64,000 nucleotides of DNA from Nostoc carneum NIES-2107 (GTDB taxonomy: Bacteria > Cyanobacteriota > Cyanobacteriia > Cyanobacteriales > Nostocaceae). The notes below the pieces were generated by a model that saw nothing but the letters and a program-made list of their open reading frames with translations, was not told the origin of the DNA and ran no database searches. Where the stretch lies: positions 1,769,947 through 1,833,946 of the forward strand of contig AP018180.1 of NCBI GenBank assembly GCA_002368155.1, written 5' to 3'. Both the position numbers and the translations under genes were made by a program. Of the stretch, positions 37,501 through 46,000 are shown piece by piece (position 1 is the stretch's first letter; the number at the start of each line of letters is the position of its first letter).

Positions 37501-40013
37501 ATATTAACGCTGGCTGTGAATTTGGGAAATTGGCTTTGGGCATATTATCCAAATTTAATTCCTCAGAACTAAAAGCCAAGATATTGACCGTTGTTAATGC
37601 TCACATAGCCCATTGGCAACAGCATATTAAGGACACATTAGCACCTGCGATCGAAGGTTATTCTACAGGATTAGAAACAGGCGACCTCGAATATGCTGGT
37701 TATTGTGCCTATATTTATCCAGTTCATTCTTTTTGGTTAGGTAAGGAACTAGAAATTCTAGAAAAAGACTTTAGTATTTATGTTGATTCTTTGAAAAAAA
37801 TTAAGCAGCAAGTCGCTTTCTATTGGAGTTCAATTTATTACCAAACTGTGTTAAATCTCCAGGGTAAATCTGAAAATATATATAAGCTAATTGGCACAGC
37901 ATATGATGAAGAAACTATGCTAATTACACATCAAAAAGCTAATGACTTGTATACAATTAATCACCTGTTTGTTAATAAACTATTTATCAGTTATTTATTC
38001 CATGATTATGACCAGGCATTAAAAAATGCTGAAATGGCAGAACAGTCTCTAGGAGGAGTTACTGGACTGGTTGTTGTACCTCTATTTTATTTTTACGATT
38101 CTTTAGTCCGATTAGCTTTGTATTCTAGAGTTCCAGTTTCTGAGCAACAAGCAATTCTAGAAAAAGTTCAAACTAATCAGGAAAAAATGGAAGTTTGGGC
38201 TAGTCACGCCCCCATGAATTATTTACATAAATTCAACCTAGTCAATGCAGAAAAATATCGAGTTTTAGAAAGAAAATATGAAGCTGGCGATTGTTATGAT
38301 CGCGCTATTTCTCTTGCCAAAAGCAACGGTTTCACTCAAGAAGAAGCCTTAGCCAACGAACTAGCGGCTAAATTCTACCTTGACTGGGGAAAAGAAACTG
38401 TCGCCGCAGGATATATGCAACAAGCCTATTATTGTTATACCCGTTGGGGCAGTTCTGCTAAAACCGATGACCTAGAAATACGCTATTCCCAACTACTAAA
38501 ACCCATCCTGCAACAAAGACGAATTAACCCCAATCCCTGGGAAACAATTTCCACCATTGTCTTTCGTAAAACATCTTCGTCTGCTCATAGTTCCACGGCT
38601 AGTAGCAGCAATATTTCTGAAATTCTAGATTTTACCAGTGTACTCAAAGCGGCTCAAACTATTTCTAGCAGTATCGAATTAGATCAACTCCTCACCAGTC
38701 TCACCAAAATTATCTTAGAAAACTCCGGTGCCAAAAAATCTGTCTTAATTCTCCCCCAAGAAGATATTTGGCAAATCCGAGCAATCACTTCTATTAATTC
38801 TCAAGGTGAAATCCAAACAATCCTTGACCTACAATTACTAGATATCTGTCAAGATGTACCCATAAAAATTATCAATTATGTCAAAAATACCCAATTACCT
38901 ATTGTTATAGATAATTGTCAAACAGATATTCCTGGGCTAATTAGTGAATATATACTTACACATCAACCAAAAAGTATATTATGCACACCAATTATTAACC
39001 AAGGAAATTTAGTAGGTATTCTCTATCTAGAAAATCAACTCACAAACGGGGTATTTACCCAAGAACGCTTGCAATTAATTAATCTACTTTCCTCCCAAGC
39101 AGCCATCTCTTTAGAAAATGCTCGACTTTATCAAAAAGTCCAACAAGCACTAGAAGATTTACAACAAGTTCAATTACAAATTATCCAAAGTGAAAAAATG
39201 TCAGCTTTGGGAAATTTAGTAGCAGGTGTAGCCCATGAAATGAACAATCCTCTCGGTTTTATTTCTGCCAGTCTTAAACAAGCTAAACCCACAATTGCTG
39301 ATCTGAGCGAACATCTGAACTTATATCAGCAAACTCTACCTCATCCCAGTGAAGCAATTATTGACCATGCCGCAGAAATTGACCTAGATTATATCCAAGA
39401 AGACTTACCGAAAATGATGGATGCAATGGTCATGGCGTGCGATCGCCTGAAAAATATCAGTACCAGTCTTCGCACTTTTTCACGAGCAGATAAAGATTAC
39501 AAAGTACCTTTTAATATCCATGAAGGTATTGATAGCACCATTTTAATTCTGAAACATCGTCTCAAAGCTAACGAACAACGTCCAGCTATTGAGGTGGTCA
39601 CTGATTATGCTAATTTGCCACAGGTTGAATGCTTCCCTGGACAATTAAATCAGGTATTTATGAATATTTTAGCAAATGCCATCGATGCTTTAGAAGAAGC
39701 AAATAATGGGCGGAGTATGACAGAAATTCAAGCACATCCCAACAAAATTACCATTAGAACTTCATTACAAGGGAAGCACGTCAAGATTTCTATTGCTGAT
39801 AATGCTCTGGGGATGAGTCCAGAAGTAAAACACAAGATATTCGAGCATTTATTTACTACGAAAGCTGTAGGTAAAGGAACAGGATTAGGATTGGCGATCG
39901 CTCGGCAAATTGTAGTAGATAAACACGCAGGTTTACTGGAATGTAATTCCTCTCTAGGGAAAGGAACTGAGTTTATTATTCAAATACCTATAGCCATCTT
40001 AAATGAGTCGTAA
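34563..40013 (+). CDS. Ser/Thr kinase-AAA ATPase-GAF-histidine kinase hybrid (HstK type)
   Basis: From the ATG at 34563 (MSMVSTLVSIPGYQVKE) the protein has 1816 residues. A longer frame to 34371 overlaps the divergent NTF2-like gene and is unlikely. Order: Ser/Thr kinase (about 10-275; VVIK lysine present, HKDIKPAN, DFS); AAA-type ATPase (Walker A GFSGIGKT near 336, DDLQWAD); a long helical TPR-like region; GAF (about 1360-1520); HisKA with AHEMNNPLGF near 1557; and HATPase (GTGLGLAIA) to the end. This is the layout of the Anabaena HstK family of dual kinases. The signal and the cognate response regulator are unknown. Confidence 0.9.
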   Translation: MSMVSTLVSIPGYQVKEIIYDGSKTLVYRAIREQDSLRVVIKLLKNPYPSFSELVQFRNQYTIAKNLDFRGIIQTYSLETYQNGYILVMEDFGGISLKDYFTHQKLQITPLQEFLPIAISLCDTLDFLYHHKIIHKDIKPANILINPETKQVKLIDFSIASLLPRETESLKNPQVLEGTIFYLSPEQTGRMNRVIDYRTDFYSLGVTFYELLTGQLPFQSADLMELVHSHIAKMPAVLGNREEIPPVLSDIVMKLMAKNAEDRYQSALGLKHDLEKCLEQITATGEIHDFEIGRRDICDRFLIPEKLYGREKEVEQLLAAFARVSEGDSELMLVAGFSGIGKTVVVNEVHKPIVKQRGYFIKGKFDQFNRNIPFSAFVQAFRDLMGQLLAESDAQIQQWKSKIIQALGNDGQVIIDVIPELEKIIGQQSPATELSGTAAQNRFNLLFQKFLQLFTSKEHPLVIFLDDLQWADLASLKLIQLLIAETNQGYLLLIGAYRDNEVSNTHPLIMTLNGISNAGAIVNTLTLQPLSRSTLNQLVVDTLKCTEDLAVPLSQLIYRKTQGNPFFATQFLKSLHEDGLIDFNWREGCWECDISQINQQTLTSDVVEFMVFQLRKLPESTQKVLKYAACIGNSFDLKTLAIVCQLSAVETAASLWKALQSDFILPQSAVYKFYQDAEEKTQLKISDRYIFKYKFLHDRIQQAAYSLIQEADRQKTHLQIGRCLLQATPTLLQSISPTKQAEQIFDIVNQLNIGRVLIDDIQERNQLAQLNLIAGTKAKAATAYTAAVEYSLIGLELLDEYSWQKQYQLTLELHTLVAEAAYLSGNFEQMQQLTEIILRNAKTLLDKVAIYEIQITACIMQSKQIEGIQIARSILQQLGIQFPEQPTSLDIQQGLQQVIDNLQGKSIAELVHLPIMTKPENIAAMKILMRVLPAAFQSDPVMVPLITFAMVQLSIKYGNTPVSAYGYSLYGLLLCGAFSDINAGCEFGKLALGILSKFNSSELKAKILTVVNAHIAHWQQHIKDTLAPAIEGYSTGLETGDLEYAGYCAYIYPVHSFWLGKELEILEKDFSIYVDSLKKIKQQVAFYWSSIYYQTVLNLQGKSENIYKLIGTAYDEETMLITHQKANDLYTINHLFVNKLFISYLFHDYDQALKNAEMAEQSLGGVTGLVVVPLFYFYDSLVRLALYSRVPVSEQQAILEKVQTNQEKMEVWASHAPMNYLHKFNLVNAEKYRVLERKYEAGDCYDRAISLAKSNGFTQEEALANELAAKFYLDWGKETVAAGYMQQAYYCYTRWGSSAKTDDLEIRYSQLLKPILQQRRINPNPWETISTIVFRKTSSSAHSSTASSSNISEILDFTSVLKAAQTISSSIELDQLLTSLTKIILENSGAKKSVLILPQEDIWQIRAITSINSQGEIQTILDLQLLDICQDVPIKIINYVKNTQLPIVIDNCQTDIPGLISEYILTHQPKSILCTPIINQGNLVGILYLENQLTNGVFTQERLQLINLLSSQAAISLENARLYQKVQQALEDLQQVQLQIIQSEKMSALGNLVAGVAHEMNNPLGFISASLKQAKPTIADLSEHLNLYQQTLPHPSEAIIDHAAEIDLDYIQEDLPKMMDAMVMACDRLKNISTSLRTFSRADKDYKVPFNIHEGIDSTILILKHRLKANEQRPAIEVVTDYANLPQVECFPGQLNQVFMNILANAIDALEEANNGRSMTEIQAHPNKITIRTSLQGKHVKISIADNALGMSPEVKHKIFEHLFTTKAVGKGTGLGLAIARQIVVDKHAGLLECNSSLGKGTEFIIQIPIAILNES

Positions 40014-40422
40014 AATTTTTCGTTGACTCAGGGAACAGCCTTGAAAATGGTGCGTTACGCTATGGATTCTAGAGGGCAAGGCAGTGCCTTGCCCCTACTG
40101 TTGCATTCTTTTTTCAAATTGGTATAACTTCATAAATTGAAAATAAAATTGATGTAGGGGAGCCAGTCGCGTGAGCGGAGAGTGCAGCCACTCGTGCGGC
40201 TATGTCGCCGAGTGAAATGCCGTGAGTGGCTCTCATAAGCTATTCTGCTTTTAAGTTGCACAATCCATCGTGAGGGCTGTTGAGGGTTAACTGTTGACAG
40301 TCAACCGTCAACAGTTAACAGCCTTGATTAGTAATTATGTCAGTATCCTTATCTTCACCAACACAACTAGAAATTCTCTAGCAATGGGAAGATTATATTA
40401 AAAATTAATCGGAAATATATCA
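40014..40422. other. Intergenic region with palindromic repeats
   Basis: A 409-bp gap. It contains a partial 100-bp-family repeat (40066-40125), a GAGTG-rich imperfect palindrome (about 40170-40235), and a strong hairpin at 40275-40323 in which GTTAACTGTTGAC pairs with GTCAACAGTTAAC and GGCTGTT with AACAGCC. It could end the kinase transcript, though it lies 260 bp beyond the stop. Confidence 0.5.
40066..40125. repeat. 100-bp MITE-like repeat, partial copy
   Basis: Has ATTCTAGAGGGCAAGGC, the inner palindrome GGCAGTGCC, and ends TTTTTCAAATTGGTAT, in the same orientation and with the same missing half as the 21211-21274 copy. Confidence 0.65.
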
Positions 40423-40710
40423 ATGAATGCTACAGGTTGGCTCGAATCAAATCCAGATAAGTTTAGGGAACTATTTCAGGCGATTATAACTAAATTGTCC
40501 GAAAAACAAGCTCGACTGGCAATTTGGACAATGGACAATTTTGACTTATCGCAATTTAAATATCAAATTATTGGATCTAACTCTCCATTTAAAGATAGTA
40601 ACAGTAAATTGGCTGGTGATGGTTTATTAATTCAACTAGATCCTGTTCAAGTTGAAGCATTAACAGATACCCTGGAGAGTGGATTGGGTTCTAGAACACC
40701 GATTCAGTAA
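40423..40710 (+). pseudogene. 5' part of a small gene disrupted by an IS1182-family element
   Basis: The frame starts MNATGWLESNPDKFRE and is native to residue 91 (GLGS). Its last residues, RTPIQ, are read from the IS left end (AACACCGATTCAG). Removing the IS and one CTAG joins codon AG|T and restores a 133-residue frame ending at 42635. I do not recognise the family; the first ~45 residues are helical and the rest alternates beta-type segments with acidic loops. The insertion removes the C-terminal third, so the gene is probably inactive. Confidence 0.8.
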
Positions 40711-42501
40711 TGGAGAAACGAAAGCAAATCAAGCTGATATAGAGTAAAAGGATGAAGGTAAAAATAGAGCAAAATCTTATCAGGTAATGATTGTAGCCAT
40801 TAGTAATGGAATATAGAGATTTAATCAACTCTCAAGGAAAAGTGCGCTCAAGTTTCAGGTATATTCGATGTTACACAGATGCATGAAAGACCGAGAGTAT
40901 ACCTATGCGTCCAGTCCATTGGCATCCACCGACCGAACTTAACGCTCAAGAGCAAAAAATCGTCAAGCGGATCAAAAGAGCAAAGCTATTCACGTTCTTG
41001 CGGCAATACCGTCATCAGTTATTTGATGAGGAATTTCAAGAAGAACTGAGCAAGCTTTATGCAGATTCTCCCAAAGGGCATCCACCAGTACCTCCAGCAC
41101 AACTGGCATTAGTGACAATCTTACAAGCTTATACAGGAGCATCCGATGCGGAAGCGATTGAAGCGTTGCTCATGGATAGACGTTGGCAGTTAGTGCTTGA
41201 TTGCATTGATTGTGAGCAAGCACCATTTTCTCAAGCGACACTTGCCAGGTTTCGCACAGCACTGATTATCCAAGGACTCGACCGACGATTAATTGAGAAA
41301 ACAGTAAAACTAGCAGAACAGAGCAAGGGTTTTGGCTCAAGGCAATTACGGGCAGCGCTTGATTCCAGCCCCTTGTGGGGAGCATCGAAGGTTGAAGATA
41401 CATATAATTTATTGGGTCACGCGCTCAAAAAAGCGATTGGCGTGATAGCTGTCCAGCAGGGGAGGGGGTTGGCGGAAGTTGCACAAGATATTGGGGTAGA
41501 TATGGTTGCAACTTCAAGCTTGAAAGCGGCTTTAGACTTAAACTGGGATGACCCAGATCAGAAAAATTTGGCCTTGGGGATTGTACTGGATGCTTTAGAG
41601 AGAGTTGAGACTTTTGTTCAAACACAGCCTACTGAAAATGAACATCCGCTACTTCGTTCAACTCTTGAAACAGCAAGACAAATCGAAACACAGGATGTGG
41701 AAGTTGATGCCAATGGTGAGGTAAAACTGCGCTCTGGTGTTGCCAAAGAACGACGTATTTCAGTTGAAGACGAAGAGATGAGACATGGACGTAAAAGCCG
41801 TAGCCAGAAAATTGATGGCTATAAACGTCATGTGTTACGAGATTTAGACAACGGAATGATTCGCGCTGTTGGTATTACCAAAGCTAATGTCCCAGAAGCA
41901 TCAGTAACCGATGCGATTACTCAGGACTTACAAACACAAGATGTTGAACTTACCGAATTGCATATTGACCGGGCTTACTTGAGTAGCTCCTTAGTTAAAA
42001 ATCGTAGTGAGCAATTGAGTATATACTGTAAGGCTTGGGTCGTCCACAACGGTACAAAATTTGGTAAAACTGCCTTTGTGTTGGACTGGGACAATGGTAC
42101 TATTTGTTGTCCCAATCAGGTAACTTTACCTTTTAGTTTGGGTGCTAAAATTCAGTTCCCACAAGAAGTTTGTGCAACCTGTCCTCTCAGAGAATCTTGC
42201 ACCAGTTCACCACGCGGACGTAGTATTTCAATTCATCCAGAAGAACAATTATTTCGAGAGTTACGAGAACGTCAATTAACCCCTATTGGACGTGCCAAAC
42301 TCCGCGAACGCGTTTGTGTTGAGCATTCTTTATCTCATATTGGTCGTTGGCAAGGTGAACAAGCTCGCTATGTTGGTTGTCGCAAAAACTTATTTGATCT
42401 TCGTCGCGTAGCGGTTGTTCATAATCTTCATGTCCTTGCCAAAATTTTTACTCACACTACTGAGCCAGCCTCTACTTCTATTTGATTACTGAATCGGTGT
42501 T
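40695..42501 (+). mobile_element. IS1182-family insertion sequence
   Basis: A complete 1807-bp element. The ends are perfect 17-bp inverted repeats (AACACCGATTCAGTAAT). The palindromic tetranucleotide CTAG is present on both sides (40691-40694 and 42502-42505) as a target-site duplication. One transposase gene fills most of it. Intact ends and an intact transposase indicate a recent, potentially active insertion. Confidence 0.92.
40905..42485 (+). CDS. IS1182-family transposase
   Basis: A 526-residue transposase. The N-terminal DUF772-like part contains PPVPPAQLALVTILQAY; the DDE core includes LRAALDSSPLWGASKVED (first Asp) and ELHIDRAYLSS (second Asp). A cysteine-rich patch (CCPNQVT, CATCPLRESC) and the C-terminal RVCVEHSLSHIGRW and CRKNLFDLRRVAVVHNL are typical of the IS1182/IS5-like DDE_Tnp_1 group. 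It catalyses cut-and-paste transposition of the surrounding element. The frame is open throughout, and its stop lies 16 bp inside the right end of the element. Confidence 0.93.
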   Translation: MRPVHWHPPTELNAQEQKIVKRIKRAKLFTFLRQYRHQLFDEEFQEELSKLYADSPKGHPPVPPAQLALVTILQAYTGASDAEAIEALLMDRRWQLVLDCIDCEQAPFSQATLARFRTALIIQGLDRRLIEKTVKLAEQSKGFGSRQLRAALDSSPLWGASKVEDTYNLLGHALKKAIGVIAVQQGRGLAEVAQDIGVDMVATSSLKAALDLNWDDPDQKNLALGIVLDALERVETFVQTQPTENEHPLLRSTLETARQIETQDVEVDANGEVKLRSGVAKERRISVEDEEMRHGRKSRSQKIDGYKRHVLRDLDNGMIRAVGITKANVPEASVTDAITQDLQTQDVELTELHIDRAYLSSSLVKNRSEQLSIYCKAWVVHNGTKFGKTAFVLDWDNGTICCPNQVTLPFSLGAKIQFPQEVCATCPLRESCTSSPRGRSISIHPEEQLFRELRERQLTPIGRAKLRERVCVEHSLSHIGRWQGEQARYVGCRKNLFDLRRVAVVHNLHVLAKIFTHTTEPASTSI

Positions 42502-42505
42502 CTAG

Positions 42506-42635
42506 TATTTTCCACATGGAAATTGAAGCAAATGGTAGCGTTCAATTTTCTGCCTATGATGGTTTTCTGCATATATTTTTTGGTGATGAGATTTCTCTGG
42601 ATCTACTAGAGAGGCAGTCCACTAATATATGTTGA
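42506..42635 (+). pseudogene. 3' part of the gene disrupted by the IS1182 element
   Basis: Continues the frame of the 40423 gene after removal of the IS: ...GLGS-SIFHMEIEANGSVQFSAY, then DGFLHIFFGDEISLDLLERQ and a TGA at 42633-42635. The last four codons lie in the fold-back element that begins at about 42630. Confidence 0.75.
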
Positions 42636-42776
42636 CAAAATGTTAAGTATGTGAATTGGGACAAAACGCCTATTTTGGGCTAAACATTTAGGTCTGGTTT
42701 TTAGCGATCACATTAAAACGGAGATCCTAAATGTTCAATTTAAACAACACCCATATTCTGCATTTTATGTCAACTA
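42630..42776. repeat. Fold-back (MITE-like) element
   Basis: About 145 bp whose ends are GTTGACAAAATG (42631-) and CATTTTATGTCAAC (to 42775), near inverted repeats. A second inner pair is AACATTTAGG (42682) and CCTAAATGTT (42727). The two halves match over much of their length with small indels. No ORF. It supplies the 3' end of the disrupted gene. Confidence 0.5.
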
Positions 42777-43037
42777 CTTCTACTGGACTGGCGCTCTAGA
42801 AGATCTCAAAGCTCGTGAGGTAATTTACAATTACGAAATTTACAATCCTGAATAGTCCAATTCATTACTGCTCAGTTAATCTCAAAAAGCTGAAAATTTG
42901 TAGTGATTGTCAAGCGAATACTAGTACAATACGGCGGAAATAAGCCACCCATTTAAAACAAGCGAAAAGCTTACAAAATCATCATTCTTTCTTTTTACTT
43001 TTGCCTTTTTACTTTTGCCTTGTTGTACTAAGGTGAT
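42777..43037. other. Intergenic remainder with low-complexity repeats
   Basis: Beyond the fold-back element the gap before the convergent TPR/CHAT gene holds only tandem CTTTTTACTTTTGC units at about 42990-43020. No gene or clear terminator is visible. Confidence 0.35.
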
Positions 43038-46000
43038 TTACAAGCCATTGCCAATTAAAATAAAAGGTGCCCAGTAAAAAGGGTGACTGAGGTGATGCCT
43101 TACCTGTGGTGATAAATTATCGTTGATGCCTCTTTGCTGACTTATGGTTGCATAGTTCCCAGTAATGAGAGCGATTTGCGCTTGACGCAGAGCCTCGGCT
43201 TTTGTTGTTTTCCCTTGTATTATTTTAGTATAAAAAGCATTCATCAATGCTTGTGTACCGCCATCATCTACCGACCATAAAGAAGCGATCGCAGCTCTTG
43301 CACCGGTTTGTTGCATTTGGTAGCCAAAACCGAGAATTTCCCTACCGTCGCCTAACTGCTCTCCTAATCCAGTTTCGCAAGCTGAAAGTACGACTAAATC
43401 GACATTCGGTAACCGCCAATTTTGAATATCTCTTAGTGTAGCGCGATCGCCATTACCAAATAAAATAAATGATTCTTCTGGTTGTCCATTGGTAAATGCG
43501 GCGTGAGTAGCCAGATGGACGACCGAGTAATCATTCATCTGCAACACAATATCTTGATTGAATTGCTCATCTAAGAGTTTTTTTGTCTGAGGAACAGTTT
43601 GCGCCAGATTTTCTACTTCCACACCTGCAAAGGGTAAGCCGGAGAATTCAAACTGTCGAGTTCCTACCTCAAAGCTATAGTTTCCTTTGGTAAAGGCGGC
43701 TGCTAAGACATTTAACTGAGTCTGCGGTTTGGTGTTGAGGTCAGTTAAGCTCACAGCCGTAATATTATTAATGCTGAAACGCTCGACTAACCATTGTTGT
43801 CCATCATACAGGGCAGCTAAGGGAATATAACGTAGTTGTCCGTCTGGGGCGTAAATGATGGTTTTAGTTTTAGCTTGAGCTAAATCATTTTCTAGGGGTT
43901 TGATCAGCCAATCATAAAGCTGTTTAGCCGGAACTTTCACCCCAGGGGTACGTTTTGGTAACGCCGAACGAAATTCAGCGATCGCGCGGTTGAGTTCTGC
44001 TTGTTTAACAGCAACGGTGCGGCGCAGTGGTGGTGCATAGGGGGTGACTAAAATCAGCTCTAAGCGATCGCTCAACACCAAGGGATAGATAATCGCAGCA
44101 TCTTGCTGAAGTTTTTTCAAGTTATCCTGTAAGGCGCTGGCTGAGGACTCTAAATTAAAACTCTGTCCTTGGGTGGTTTGCTGAAGTTGCCCGATCCATT
44201 CTCGCACTTTGGGGCTTTCGAGGAAAGCGTTAAATTGTTTGGCAATCTCCTGCTGAGTTTTTCTCAAGGCGATGATCCGCTGAGTTTGGGCTGGTGTGCG
44301 CTTAGTAACGGGAAGGCTTTCGAGTTGGGCGAGTTCTTTACCTAGTGCGATCGCTTTATCAGTTTCCGTCGTCATCCCTTCGCGAATTTGTTGTTCTTGG
44401 GAACGTTCAGCAATACCAGTCGCAGTCTTATCGCTCCCCCGAACATTGCGGAGATAGTCTTCAATTTCCTGGACTTTGAGTAAATCTAGCACCCGTTGCG
44501 CTTCCAAAACTCGGTTTTGTTGCAATAGGATATCTGCTAGGTGGCGGTAATCTTGAGCAATGGTTTGGGTGTAAGACTGCTGTTGCTCTTTGGGAAGTTC
44601 CCTGATATTTTTGCGAATCGCTTCTCTCACATTCACGGATTGTTTTAGGAAAATAATCGCTAATTCTGGTTTATTCTGTTTTTCTAGTAAATAACCGATA
44701 GTAGTTAAAGTATGTCCTTCACCTTCTTTATTGCCAATTTCTTGAGCAATCACTAAACTTTGCTGCAAGAAATTTTGAGCTAATTCATATTGCCCTTGCT
44801 CAAAGTAAACCTTGCCGATAGCGTGAAGAGTTATGCCTTCGGAACGCCTGGAGCCTAGTTGTTGGTAAATAGCTAAGGCTGACTGCAAAAAATCTAACGC
44901 TAATTGATATTTTTCTTGTTTCAAGTAAACAAGCCCAATACTATAAAATGTCGTTCCTTCTAATAATTTTTGTTCTTTTTGAACATTAACCTTTTTAATA
45001 ACTTTTAAGGCTTGGCGATGTAAATCCAATGCTAATTCATACTTTCCTTGCCTAGAGTGAATATTCCCTATAGCATTTAACGCTCTAGCTTCCCCCGCAA
45101 TATCCCCAATCATCCCAACATCGATATCTAATTCTGCAGGTCTTCTGGCAGTTTTTAAGGCTTCTTGATAGGATTTTAAAGCTAGTTCGTATTGCCCTAG
45201 TACTTCATAAATTCGCGCCATATTGAACTCAACTCCTACCCAATCCCCTAAAACTTCGTAGCGAATTGGTAAGGCTTGTTGATAGTAATCTAAAGCTAAT
45301 TTATATTCTCCCAAACTGCTGTAAATTATAGCCATTTGGTTGAGAGTTCTCCATACTGTTTCTTGATGACCAAGTTTTTTGGCAATCTCTAAGACTTGGC
45401 GTAAATTCTCTAAAGCTTGACTATATTGACCTTGCTGGGAAAGTTGACTACCTTGCTGATAGTAAATTCTCTCCATCAATTTGAGGCTAGATTGTTCTCC
45501 ATATTTATCCCCTATTTCCTGGTAAATTGACAAAGCTTGCTGGTAGTATTTCAATGCTAGCAGTTCATCTTGTTGAGCATCATAAATTTGCCCTATTTCA
45601 TAGAAAGTCTTCGCAATACCTGCTTTATCTTCTAGCTGTTGATAAATCGATAAAGCTGTCTCTAATGTTTTAATAGCTCTAGCATACTTCTCGTCTCTAG
45701 ATTGCTCTATACCTTCTTTAAATATTTGATCGGCTTTGAGTTTTTCTCTTGTTTGTCCAAAGAAAATCACCCCTCCTTCCGCTTTAAAAGTAGTAATTTG
45801 ACCAGAATCAAAACGAATTTTTACACTTTCATAATTAACAAAACCACTGAGGGGATGTTTACTCAGGAGAGTTGCTTTGTTATCAGTCAGTTTCTCAATT
45901 TCTTGTTGAATCGCCAACCCTTGCTGATAGGACTCTAAAGCTGCTTGATTTTGTCCTAACTTTTCATAAACTAATCCCATTTGAGTGAGAATTACTACTT

